Positions 28,097-35,075 of a stretch of DNA of 64,000 nt are shown piece after piece. A model generated the notes under the pieces. It was given only the letters and a program-made list of their open reading frames with translations, was not told where the DNA came from and did not search any database. A program made the translations under genes and the position numbers. The DNA is from Sporosarcina aquimarina (GTDB taxonomy: Bacteria > Bacillota > Bacilli > Bacillales_A > Planococcaceae): assembly GCF_023715615.1 (NCBI RefSeq), contig NZ_JAMBOM010000001.1:930001-994000 (forward strand), written 5' to 3'. Numbering within the stretch: the first letter of the stretch is position 1; the number at the start of each line of letters is the position of its first letter.

Positions 28097-28220
28097 TGAA
28101 GCGCAAGACGGCGACTCCGGAGGGACTAGCGAAGATCGAAGACCCTGGACTGAGCAAAGCGAAGGAAGCGGCTAAGATTGAGCCCCTCGGAAAGCGTCAG
28201 TCTGTAGCTGAAAACAACGG
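28097..28220. repeat. Bacillales intergenic repeat element
   Basis: About 125 non-coding bases between flgE and swrD that look like a repeat family I recall from intergenic regions of Bacillus and Planococcaceae genomes: a GCGACTCCGGAGGGACTAGC head, a middle GAAGATCGAAGACCC, and a tail CCCCTCGGAAAGCGTC then TGTAGCTGAAAACAACGG. TCCGGAGGG near 28116 can pair with CCCCTCGGA near 28185, so the RNA would fold. It is GC-richer than its surroundings. The other copies lie outside this window, so the call rests on memory of the family. Confidence 0.55.
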
Positions 28221-28284
28221 TCGTCAGTGGACTTCCCAGTTTCATCCGGCTACTAAACAGCCATCGCCACATAATTTGCTCGTT

Positions 28285-28328
28285 AAAGGAGGGTCGGGCC
28301 GGCTCTTGTGCCTGGCCCTTTACATATG
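28285..28328 (+). promoter_or_regulatory. swrD ribosome binding site split by a hairpin
   Basis: AAAGGAGGG (28285-28293) is 32 bases from ATG 28326, too far for normal initiation. Between them GGGCCGG (28296-28302) pairs with CCTGGCCC (28312-28318; one G-T pair). If the stem forms, only about 2 plus 7 unpaired bases separate the Shine-Dalgarno from the start codon, close to ideal spacing. Confidence 0.5.
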
Positions 28329-28547
28329 ATACAAGTAACACGCTTAAATGGAGCTGCATTCTATTTGAATGCACTCTACATAGAAAAAGTAGAATCGTTT
28401 CCCGATACGACAATTACGTTAACGACGGGAACGAAATACGTTGTTCTCGATCCTATTGATATCGTGAACGAACGTATCGTTACCTTCTATCAATCTGTTC
28501 AACTACTGTCGAACCCACATTTGCGAGGTGAAGAAGATGAAGAATAA
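28326..28547 (+). CDS. swrD: Swarming motility protein SwrD (FlbD family)
   Basis: A 73-aa protein: MIQVTRLNGAAFYLNALYIEKVESFPDTTITLTTGTKYVVLDPIDIVNERIVTFYQSVQ is a clear FlbD/YlzI family sequence. In B. subtilis SwrD raises flagellar motor power and is needed for swarming. It lies between flgE and fliL, as in B. subtilis. A GTG at 28308 in frame is an alternative start, but family alignment favours ATG 28326. The last 11 bases overlap fliL. Confidence 0.92.
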   Translation: MIQVTRLNGAAFYLNALYIEKVESFPDTTITLTTGTKYVVLDPIDIVNERIVTFYQSVQLLSNPHLRGEEDEE

Positions 28548-28965
28548 AGTATTGACGATTTCTTTAATTATTTTAGTTTGTATTACTCTCGTTGGCGTTG
28601 TGGGTCTTATTCTAATGATGCAACTGAACAAAGGTGATGTTGCGGATAAAGAACCTTCCATTGATGAGATTATCGAAGCTTCCGTAGACATTCCAGAAAT
28701 CACAACTAATTTGAGTGGACGTCAATTTATCCGGATTTCATTGAAAATCCAAACTAGCAATAAAAAAGCAGCAGAGGAACTAACGAAACGTGACTTCCAA
28801 GTGAATAACATCGTCATTCAAGAGCTTTCCGAAAAAACTGCTAAAGATTTTGAAGGAAAAACAGGGAAGCAAGCTTTTGAAGATGCTATAAAAGCTCAGT
28901 TGAACCCGCTCATGAAAGAAGGCAAGATTGAGAAGGTTTATATCGTTTCCTATATTATTCAGTAA
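28537..28965 (+). CDS. fliL: Flagellar basal body-associated protein FliL
   Basis: A 142-aa single-pass membrane protein that surrounds the MotAB stator and stabilises torque generation. The N-terminal membrane segment VLTISLIILVCITLVGVVGLILMM is followed by an extracytoplasmic FliL domain (EITTNLSGRQFIRISLKIQT; LTKRDFQVNNIVIQELSEKT; IKAQLNPLMKEGKIEKVYIVSYIIQ). ATG 28537 is 7 bases after GCGAGGTGA; GTG 28528 is part of that site. It overlaps the end of swrD. Confidence 0.95.
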   Translation: MKNKVLTISLIILVCITLVGVVGLILMMQLNKGDVADKEPSIDEIIEASVDIPEITTNLSGRQFIRISLKIQTSNKKAAEELTKRDFQVNNIVIQELSEKTAKDFEGKTGKQAFEDAIKAQLNPLMKEGKIEKVYIVSYIIQ

Positions 28966-29002
28966 TGGTTCGGCCAATTAAGAGCGCAAAGGAGGTGGCC
29001 AA

Positions 29003-30004
29003 ATGTCGGGAGATATTTTATCTCAAAATGAGATAGACGCACTACTGTCCGCCATTTCAACAGGGGAAATGACGGCGGACGAAATTAAAAAAGAAGATGA
29101 AACTAAAAAAGTAAAAGTATATGACTTCAAGCGGGCATTGCGATTTTCAAAAGACCAAATTCGTAGTTTAACGAGAATTCATGAAAACTTTGCACGATTG
29201 CTTACTACTTATTTTTCAGCTAAATTACGTACGTATATTCAAATTAATGTAGCTTCGGTTGACCAAATTCCATTTGAGGAGTTCATTCGGTCGATCCCGA
29301 ACATGACGCTCCTCAATATTTTTGAAGTCCCACCACTTGAAGGGAACATCATCATGGAGGTCAATCCAAATGTCGCATATTCTATGCTGGAACGACTGAT
29401 GGGTGGCTACGGTGAGAGTTCAGGGAAAATTGATAACATGACAGAGATTGAAACGAAAATCCTGACAGGGCTATTCGAGCGTTCTTTTGACAACTTACGT
29501 GAAGCTTGGTCGAATATTGCCGACATCGATCCGTTTCTTGCTGAAATGGAAGTGAATCCGCAATTTCTTCAGATGATTTCTCCGAATGAGACGGTTGTTG
29601 TCATTTCGTTCAATATTGTGATTGGCGAATCAAGCGGTATGATTAACATTTGTATTCCTCATGTTGTTCTCGAGCCAATCGTACCGAATCTTTCTGTAAG
29701 GTATTGGATGCAGACGAATAAGAAAGAACCGACACCTGAGCAAAGTATTGTGTTGGAAAAGAGAATTAAGAAAGCAGATTTACCGGTTGTTGCTAAACTT
29801 GGTGAAGGAGCTATAACAGTTGAAGACTTGTTGTATTTACAACTTGGCGATTGTATTGAACTGGATACCGCATACGACGCACCCCTCACTATAGAAGTAA
29901 GCGGCATTCCTAAATTCACCGCACAACCAGGCCATTTGAGAAATCGTATGGCTGTCCAAATACTTGATACCCTGATTGGAGGGGATGACGAAGATGATGA
30001 GTGA
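29003..30004 (+). CDS. fliM: Flagellar motor switch protein FliM
   Basis: A 333-aa C-ring protein. The N-terminal DILSQNEIDALLSAI is the conserved peptide that binds phosphorylated CheY. A CheC-like middle domain (about 45-230; RIHENFARLLTTYFSAKLRTYIQINVASVDQIPFEEFIRSIPN) and a C-terminal SpoA domain (near 255-330) bind FliG and FliY. AAAGGAGGTGGCCAA precedes ATG 29003. It overlaps fliY by 11 bases. Confidence 0.97.
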   Translation: MSGDILSQNEIDALLSAISTGEMTADEIKKEDETKKVKVYDFKRALRFSKDQIRSLTRIHENFARLLTTYFSAKLRTYIQINVASVDQIPFEEFIRSIPNMTLLNIFEVPPLEGNIIMEVNPNVAYSMLERLMGGYGESSGKIDNMTEIETKILTGLFERSFDNLREAWSNIADIDPFLAEMEVNPQFLQMISPNETVVVISFNIVIGESSGMINICIPHVVLEPIVPNLSVRYWMQTNKKEPTPEQSIVLEKRIKKADLPVVAKLGEGAITVEDLLYLQLGDCIELDTAYDAPLTIEVSGIPKFTAQPGHLRNRMAVQILDTLIGGDDEDDE

Positions 30005-31190
30005 CAATATCCTTTCACAGGAAGAAATAGAAGCTCTATTACGTGGAGAATCCATAGATACTGGAGCTGAAGCGGAGCAGGAGATGCAAGGCATTTCAAC
30101 AGACGATTATCTTGATGAAATGGAGCAAGATGCTCTAGGGGAAATTGGGAATATTTCATTTGGAAGTTCAGCAACAGCGTTATCTGGTTTACTAGGTCAA
30201 AAAGTTGAAATCACGACACCAGCGATTTCTGTAATTGACAGAAACGATCTTGAAACAGAATTTGTTCATCCGTATGTCGCAGTAGGTGTTGAATATACCG
30301 TTGGACTGAGCGGTACAAATTTACTTGTCATTAAGCAAAGTGATGCAGCTATTATAGCTGATCTGATGCTGGGTGGAGATGGGCTGTCACCAAATGAAGA
30401 TTTGGGTGAAATTCATCTAAGTGCTGTACAAGAAGCGATGAACCAAATGATGGGTTCTGCCGCAACTTCGATGTCGACAGTGTTCAATAAAAAAGTAGAT
30501 ATTTCACCTCCGACGATTGAGTTACTAGATGTCCAAAAAGATAAAGGTACAGGAAGCATTCCAAATGAGGATTTACTCATTCGAGTATCATTCAACTTAA
30601 AAGTAGGAACTCTTATTGATTCCAATATTATGCAACTGTTTCCTTTAGGTCTTGGTAAAGAGTTAGTGTCGTCCTTAGTTGGGACTTCGACGGTAGAAGC
30701 AGCGCCAACAGTTACAGAACCTGCACCTCAAGCGGCACAACAACCGGAACAGCCTCAGCAGGTTCATCAGCAACTACCGTCACAGCAAAATTCGTCACAA
30801 AGCGAACAGCAACATTTAGGCTATAGCGAACCACAGCAATTACCACCACGGCAGCAACAAAATCAGCATGCGAATGTACAACAAGCACAGTTTGCAAGTT
30901 TTGAATCACCAGCTTTGAGTCAAAACGAAGCTTCTAATTTAAACTTATTGCTAGACATTCCGTTAAAAGTTACAGTTGAATTAGGTCGCACAAAGCGATC
31001 TGTTAAGGAAATATTGGAAATGTCGAGCGGTTCTATTATTGAACTCGACAAACTTGCAGGAGAGCCTGTCGATATACTCGTGAATAACAGACACATTGCA
31101 AAAGGTGAAGTTGTTGTTATCGACGAAAACTTTGGGGTTCGGATTACGGACATCTTGAGTCAAACAGAACGGTTAAATAATTTACGATAA
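29994..31190 (+). CDS. fliY: Motor switch phosphatase FliY
   Basis: A 398-aa switch protein with CheY-P phosphatase activity, typical of Firmicutes. The N-terminal NILSQEEIEALLRG (CheY-P binding) is followed by a CheC-like domain with two phosphatase motifs, EIGNISFGSSATAL and EAMNQMMGSAATSM. Then comes a Q/P-rich linker (about 235-305) and a C-terminal FliN-like SpoA domain (LDIPLKVTVELGRTKRSVKEILEMSSGSIIELDKLAGEPVDILVN). ATG 29994 is 9 bases after TGGAGGGG; ATG 29985 and TTG 29976 are alternatives. Confidence 0.95.
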   Translation: MMSDNILSQEEIEALLRGESIDTGAEAEQEMQGISTDDYLDEMEQDALGEIGNISFGSSATALSGLLGQKVEITTPAISVIDRNDLETEFVHPYVAVGVEYTVGLSGTNLLVIKQSDAAIIADLMLGGDGLSPNEDLGEIHLSAVQEAMNQMMGSAATSMSTVFNKKVDISPPTIELLDVQKDKGTGSIPNEDLLIRVSFNLKVGTLIDSNIMQLFPLGLGKELVSSLVGTSTVEAAPTVTEPAPQAAQQPEQPQQVHQQLPSQQNSSQSEQQHLGYSEPQQLPPRQQQNQHANVQQAQFASFESPALSQNEASNLNLLLDIPLKVTVELGRTKRSVKEILEMSSGSIIELDKLAGEPVDILVNNRHIAKGEVVVIDENFGVRITDILSQTERLNNLR

Positions 31191-31207
31191 ACCTGGAGGT
31201 CATGGAA

Positions 31208-31571
31208 ATGTCAAAACGTATTTTAATAGTGGACGATGCAGCATTTATGCGAATGATGGTAAAAGATATATTATCAAAAAAATAATTTTGAAGTAGTTGG
31301 AGAAGCTGCAGATGGTGTCCAAGCAGTCGAAAAATATTTCGAATTAAAACCAGACCTGGTAACAATGGACATCACAATGCCGGAAATGGACGGAATCGCA
31401 GCGCTGAAAGCAATCAAAGAAAAAGATCCGAATGCGACAATTATTATGTGTTCAGCAATGGGGCAACAAGCAATGGTAATTGACGCAATTCAAGCAGGTG
31501 CAAAAGACTTTATTGTGAAGCCATTCCAGGCAGACCGGGTTGTTGAAGCAATTGAAAAAGCACTTAGCTAA
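31208..31571 (+). pseudogene. cheY: Chemotaxis response regulator CheY, frameshifted at A7
   Basis: The DNA encodes a full-length (about 120-aa) CheY in two frames. Frame 1 from ATG 31208 (GGAGGTC 6 bases upstream) reads SKRILIVDDAAFMRMMVKDILSKK and stops at TAA 31283-31285. The rest, NFEVVGEAADGVQAVEKYFELKPDLVTMDITMPEMDG onward to FIVKPFQADRVVEAIEKALS, is in the +1 frame. Removing one A from AAAAAAA (31276-31282) restores SKNNFEVV, as in related CheY. All key residues are present: the DD pair, phospho-acceptor Asp in LVTMDITMP, Ser in MCSAMG, Lys in IVKPF. The defect may be a sequencing error, a true mutation, or a slippage site. Confidence 0.9.
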
Positions 31572-32244
31572 GTTTCGAACTTTTTCAATCATCAGTATGC
31601 TGTTGCTTGTTACACTTTGCATAGTTTTAAATGCGACTCCTTTGACTGTCCAGGCAGAAACAGATTCATCGGTAACAGATTATCTAAACAAAAATAATCA
31701 AAAAGATGGATCACCTGCTAAAGCGAACAAGGCAACAGAGGAAGCAGATTCGAATCCAACTGTTGGTTTAACTGCATGGGACTATATGAAAACACTTTTA
31801 GCGCTTGCTTTTGTCATAGCCTTGATCTATGGCATGGTTAAGTTCATCAATACACGAAATCGAGTGACTCAACACGGCAAACTTATGCAAAATATGGGTG
31901 GTCTTTCACTCGGACAGCAAAAATCAATTCAGTTGGTTAAAATAGGTGAGCAGTATTACTTGATTGGTGTTGGTGAAGACGTTCGATTGCTAAAAGAACT
32001 CTCTAACCCTGAGGAAATTGCCCAACTAGCCGCCTATTATACTGAAGAGGATCAGGCACTTCAACAAAGTCTTCTCATTAAACTCGTGAATGGATTTAAA
32101 ACTAGAAAAACTAATCCCTATCAGAAACAAGAAGAACCAAACGATTTCGGAAAACTGTTTAAGCATAAGCTGTCCGAAGTCGAGAACGAGAGGAAACGGC
32201 AGCTTAATCAGCTGACGGAGAAGGAGCGCAATCGGAATGAATGA
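31540..32244 (+). CDS. fliO: Flagellar biosynthesis protein FliO (FliZ)
   Basis: A protein of up to 234 aa that helps assemble FliP in the export gate. N-terminal signal-like segment (FSIISMLLLVTLCIVLNATPLTVQA), a short acidic extracytoplasmic part, a membrane segment (YMKTLLALAFVIALIYGMV), then the cytoplasmic FliO domain (QNMGGLSLGQQKSIQLVKIGEQYYLIGVGEDVRLLKEL). B. subtilis FliZ has the same layout. The start is uncertain: TTG 31540, TTG 31552 or ATG 31597 are possible, none with a good ribosome binding site, and the first two lie inside cheY. Translation from upstream is therefore probably coupled. Confidence 0.88.
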   Translation: MLKQLKKHLAKFRTFSIISMLLLVTLCIVLNATPLTVQAETDSSVTDYLNKNNQKDGSPAKANKATEEADSNPTVGLTAWDYMKTLLALAFVIALIYGMVKFINTRNRVTQHGKLMQNMGGLSLGQQKSIQLVKIGEQYYLIGVGEDVRLLKELSNPEEIAQLAAYYTEEDQALQQSLLIKLVNGFKTRKTNPYQKQEEPNDFGKLFKHKLSEVENERKRQLNQLTEKERNRNE

Positions 32245-32902
32245 CTTTATGCAATTTTTTTCGGATAGTGATCCGGGTGCAGTATCGACATCCGTAAAGA
32301 TGCTTCTTCTATTGACCGTTCTATCCTTAGCTCCAGCGATTCTGATCCTGATGACATCGTTCGCCAGGATCATTATTGTTTTATCGTTTGTACGTTCGGC
32401 GTTGGCAACCCAACAAATGCCACCCAACCAAGTTCTTATTGGACTAGCTCTGTTTTTAACTTTTTTCATTATGGCACCCACTTTTCAACAAGTGAACGAC
32501 GAAGCTTTGAAACCGTTGTTTGCAGAAGAAATAACATTAGACGATGCCTATGAAAAAGCTAGTGTTCCTTTTAAAGAGTTTATGGGTAAACATACACGAC
32601 AAAAAGACTTGGAGTTATTTTTAAGATATAACAACGCAGATCGACCTGAAACGATGGAGGATATTCCGTTAACAATGATGGTTCCTGCTTTTGCACTAAG
32701 CGAAATAAAGACAGCCTTCCAGATGGGATTCATGATCTTTATTCCATTTCTTGTCATTGATATGATTGTAGCTAGTATCCTAATGTCGATGGGTATGATG
32801 ATGCTACCACCGGTAATGATTTCATTGCCTTTTAAAATTTTGTTATTCGTACTAGTTGACGGCTGGTATTTGATCGTTAAATCACTGCTGCAAAGCTTTT
32901 AG
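32237..32902 (+). CDS. fliP: Flagellar export gate protein FliP
   Basis: A 221-aa integral membrane protein, the main ring of the FliPQR export channel. Signatures: LSLAPAILILMTSFARIIIVLSFVRSALATQQMPPNQVLIGLALFLTFFIMAP, and MMVPAFALSEIKTAFQMGFMIFIPFLVIDMIVASILMSMGMMMLPPVMISLPFKILLFVLVDGW. Four membrane segments. The start overlaps the fliO stop by 8 bases. Confidence 0.97.
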   Translation: MNDFMQFFSDSDPGAVSTSVKMLLLLTVLSLAPAILILMTSFARIIIVLSFVRSALATQQMPPNQVLIGLALFLTFFIMAPTFQQVNDEALKPLFAEEITLDDAYEKASVPFKEFMGKHTRQKDLELFLRYNNADRPETMEDIPLTMMVPAFALSEIKTAFQMGFMIFIPFLVIDMIVASILMSMGMMMLPPVMISLPFKILLFVLVDGWYLIVKSLLQSF

Positions 32903-32914
32903 GAGGGGTTCATA

Positions 32915-33184
32915 TTGACAGGTGAAATGATCATTGCTGTCGCCGAGAGATCGGTGTGGGTGATTTTAATGACAGCAGGGCCCCTGCTAATTGTTGCATT
33001 AGTGACCGGGTTAGCGGTCAGTATTTTTCAAGCAACTACTCAAATCCAAGAACAAACACTCGCATTTGTTCCTAAGATTGTTGCTGTACTCGTCGCTCTA
33101 GTCTTTTTTGGACCTTGGATGTTGTCCAAAGTGACAGCTTATGCGGCTGATATTTTTGATAATTTATCCAGGTATATAGGGTAG
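32915..33184 (+). CDS. fliQ: Flagellar export gate protein FliQ
   Basis: An 89-aa membrane protein with two hydrophobic segments. GPLLIVALVTGLAVSIFQATTQIQEQTLAFVPKIVAVLVALVFFGPWMLSKV is diagnostic for FliQ. Start is TTG 32915, 6 bases after AGGAGGGG, which aligns with B. subtilis FliQ from its first residue. It lies between fliP and fliR, partners in the same channel. Confidence 0.97.
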   Translation: MTGEMIIAVAERSVWVILMTAGPLLIVALVTGLAVSIFQATTQIQEQTLAFVPKIVAVLVALVFFGPWMLSKVTAYAADIFDNLSRYIG

Positions 33185-33189
33185 CTCCA

Positions 33190-33966
33190 ATGGAAGCATT
33201 CATGCCATTCGTTGCAACCTATTTATTAGTTTTGACCCGGATTTCCGCATTTTTTGTTACACTACCGTTGTTTTCATACAAAGCGATACCGCCCGTAATG
33301 AGAATCGTATTTGCTGCTCTACTTGCATGGATGCTTGTATTTACTCTGAACGTACCGGACCTTGAAATTAATGCTGCTTATATTATGCTCGTTCTTAAAG
33401 AAGCATTAGTCGGATTAACGATAGGTATTATCGCATTTATCGTAATGGCAGCGATTCAAGTTGCAGGAGGACTCATTGACTTCCAAATGGGTTTCGCAAT
33501 TGCTAACGTAATTGACCCTCAAACTGGTACGCAATCCCCTTTGATGGGCCAATTTTTCAACTCACTCGCGTTGCTATTACTACTCGCAGTAAATGGACAT
33601 CATGTTTTGCTAGATGGGGTGTTTTATAGTTATCAGTTCCTTCCAATCGACCAATTATGGCCCTCATTTGGAAGTGAACAAGTTGCGGAGCACGTTTTAA
33701 AAACAATGGCAGCTGTGTTTGGGATTTCCTTTCAAATGGCGATACCCATTGTAGCCACTTTGTTTCTTGTCGATTTAGCTCTTGGTATTACTGCACGCAC
33801 AGTCCCACAGCTCAACATTTTCGTAATTGGTTTTCCGATTAAGATTGGGGTAGGATTTCTGGTCCTCTTCATCATGGGGGCCGTCATTGTAGCGATGATG
33901 CAAAAGATATTTGAAGTGATGGCGGTAAGTATGAGGGACTTAATGGTGCTGTTAGGAGGAGGATAA
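33190..33966 (+). CDS. fliR: Flagellar export gate protein FliR
   Basis: A 258-aa integral membrane protein that completes the FliPQR channel and contacts FlhB. Multiple hydrophobic segments; RISAFFVTLPLFSYKAIPPVMRIVFAALLAW and GGLIDFQMGFAIANVIDPQTGTQSPLMGQFFN are FliR signatures. Start ATG 33190 is 5 bases after the fliQ stop with only a weak ribosome binding site, suggesting coupling. Confidence 0.97.
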   Translation: MEAFMPFVATYLLVLTRISAFFVTLPLFSYKAIPPVMRIVFAALLAWMLVFTLNVPDLEINAAYIMLVLKEALVGLTIGIIAFIVMAAIQVAGGLIDFQMGFAIANVIDPQTGTQSPLMGQFFNSLALLLLLAVNGHHVLLDGVFYSYQFLPIDQLWPSFGSEQVAEHVLKTMAAVFGISFQMAIPIVATLFLVDLALGITARTVPQLNIFVIGFPIKIGVGFLVLFIMGAVIVAMMQKIFEVMAVSMRDLMVLLGGG

Positions 33967-33970
33967 GTAC

Positions 33971-35050
33971 ATGTTGCGCTTGGATCTTCAATTTTTTGCG
34001 GGAGAAAAAACAGAAAAAGCGACACCGAAAAAAAGGGAAGATTCTCGAAAAAAAGGTCAAGTCTTAAAGAGTCAAGATGTGACTAGCGCAATTGTGCTAC
34101 TTTCAGTATTCCTCTTTTTATTTTTTGCTGCAGGATTCATGAAAGATCGTTTTTATAAGTTTTTCAAAGAAACATTTCATACATACATAACGATGGAAAA
34201 GTTAGACATTGATCAGACCATGATAATCTACATGGAAGTTATTAAAGAAATGGCATTCATTATGTTGCCAGTCATGCTAGTTGCGATGGTGGCGGCAATC
34301 GCGGGTAATTTGATACAGTTTGGTTTGCTATTCACAGGAGAACCGTTAAAATTCGATTTGAAAAAAATTGATCCGATTAAAGGGCTTAAACGGATTTTTT
34401 CTATCAAGGCAATTGTCGAGTTACTTAAATCCATGTTAAAGATTTCATTTATCGGTGGTGTTACCTCAATAATTCTTTATTTAAACATTGATAAAGTATT
34501 GAATTTAGCTTTTAAAACGCCGTCAGCTGTCATGAAAACAGTCGGTGAATTGGTTGCTTTGATGGGAATAACTGCTTCATTTGTCTTATTGTTTATTTCC
34601 ATCCTCGATTTTCTTTACCAGAAGTTTGACTATGAAAAAAACTTGAAAATGTCGAAACAAGACATTAAAGATGAATATAAAAATTCAGAAGGCGATCCGT
34701 TAATAAAATCTAAGATTAAACAGCGACAACGTGAAATGGCAATGCGCAGAATGATGCAAGAAGTCCCACAAGCTGACGTGGTCATTACGAATCCAACGCA
34801 TTATGCAATCGCAATCAAGTATACAGACGGGGAAATGGATGCGCCTGTAGTTGTTGCTAAAGGTGTCGACTTCATAGCTCAAAAGATTAAGCTCATAGCG
34901 AAAGAGAACGAAATTGTGACTGTCGAAAATCGACCGCTTGCTCGTGCTCTTTACTCAGATACAGAGATTGGGGATCGAATTCCTGATCAATTTTTTAAGG
35001 CAGTGGCTGAAGTACTGGCGTACGTGTACCGGATTCAGCGTAAAATTTAA
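33971..35050 (+). CDS. flhB: Flagellar export switch protein FlhB
   Basis: A 359-aa protein with four membrane segments and a cytoplasmic domain that changes export specificity from hook to filament. The self-cleavage motif NPTH is at 274-277. The N-terminus GEKTEKATPKKREDSRKKGQV is conserved. The C-terminal IPDQFFKAVAEVLAYVYRIQRK is shared with the small FlhB-like protein at 6401-6682. TTAGGAGGAGGATAAGTAC precedes the start. Confidence 0.98.
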   Translation: MLRLDLQFFAGEKTEKATPKKREDSRKKGQVLKSQDVTSAIVLLSVFLFLFFAAGFMKDRFYKFFKETFHTYITMEKLDIDQTMIIYMEVIKEMAFIMLPVMLVAMVAAIAGNLIQFGLLFTGEPLKFDLKKIDPIKGLKRIFSIKAIVELLKSMLKISFIGGVTSIILYLNIDKVLNLAFKTPSAVMKTVGELVALMGITASFVLLFISILDFLYQKFDYEKNLKMSKQDIKDEYKNSEGDPLIKSKIKQRQREMAMRRMMQEVPQADVVITNPTHYAIAIKYTDGEMDAPVVVAKGVDFIAQKIKLIAKENEIVTVENRPLARALYSDTEIGDRIPDQFFKAVAEVLAYVYRIQRKI

Positions 35051-35075
35051 ATGAACAACAGAAAGTGGGGATGAC

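Noticed and set aside
28072..28329. 85-codon plus-strand open frame between flgE and swrD
   Set aside because: It lies across the intergenic repeat, has no Shine-Dalgarno, and its translation looks like no protein family; the DNA pattern explains it better.
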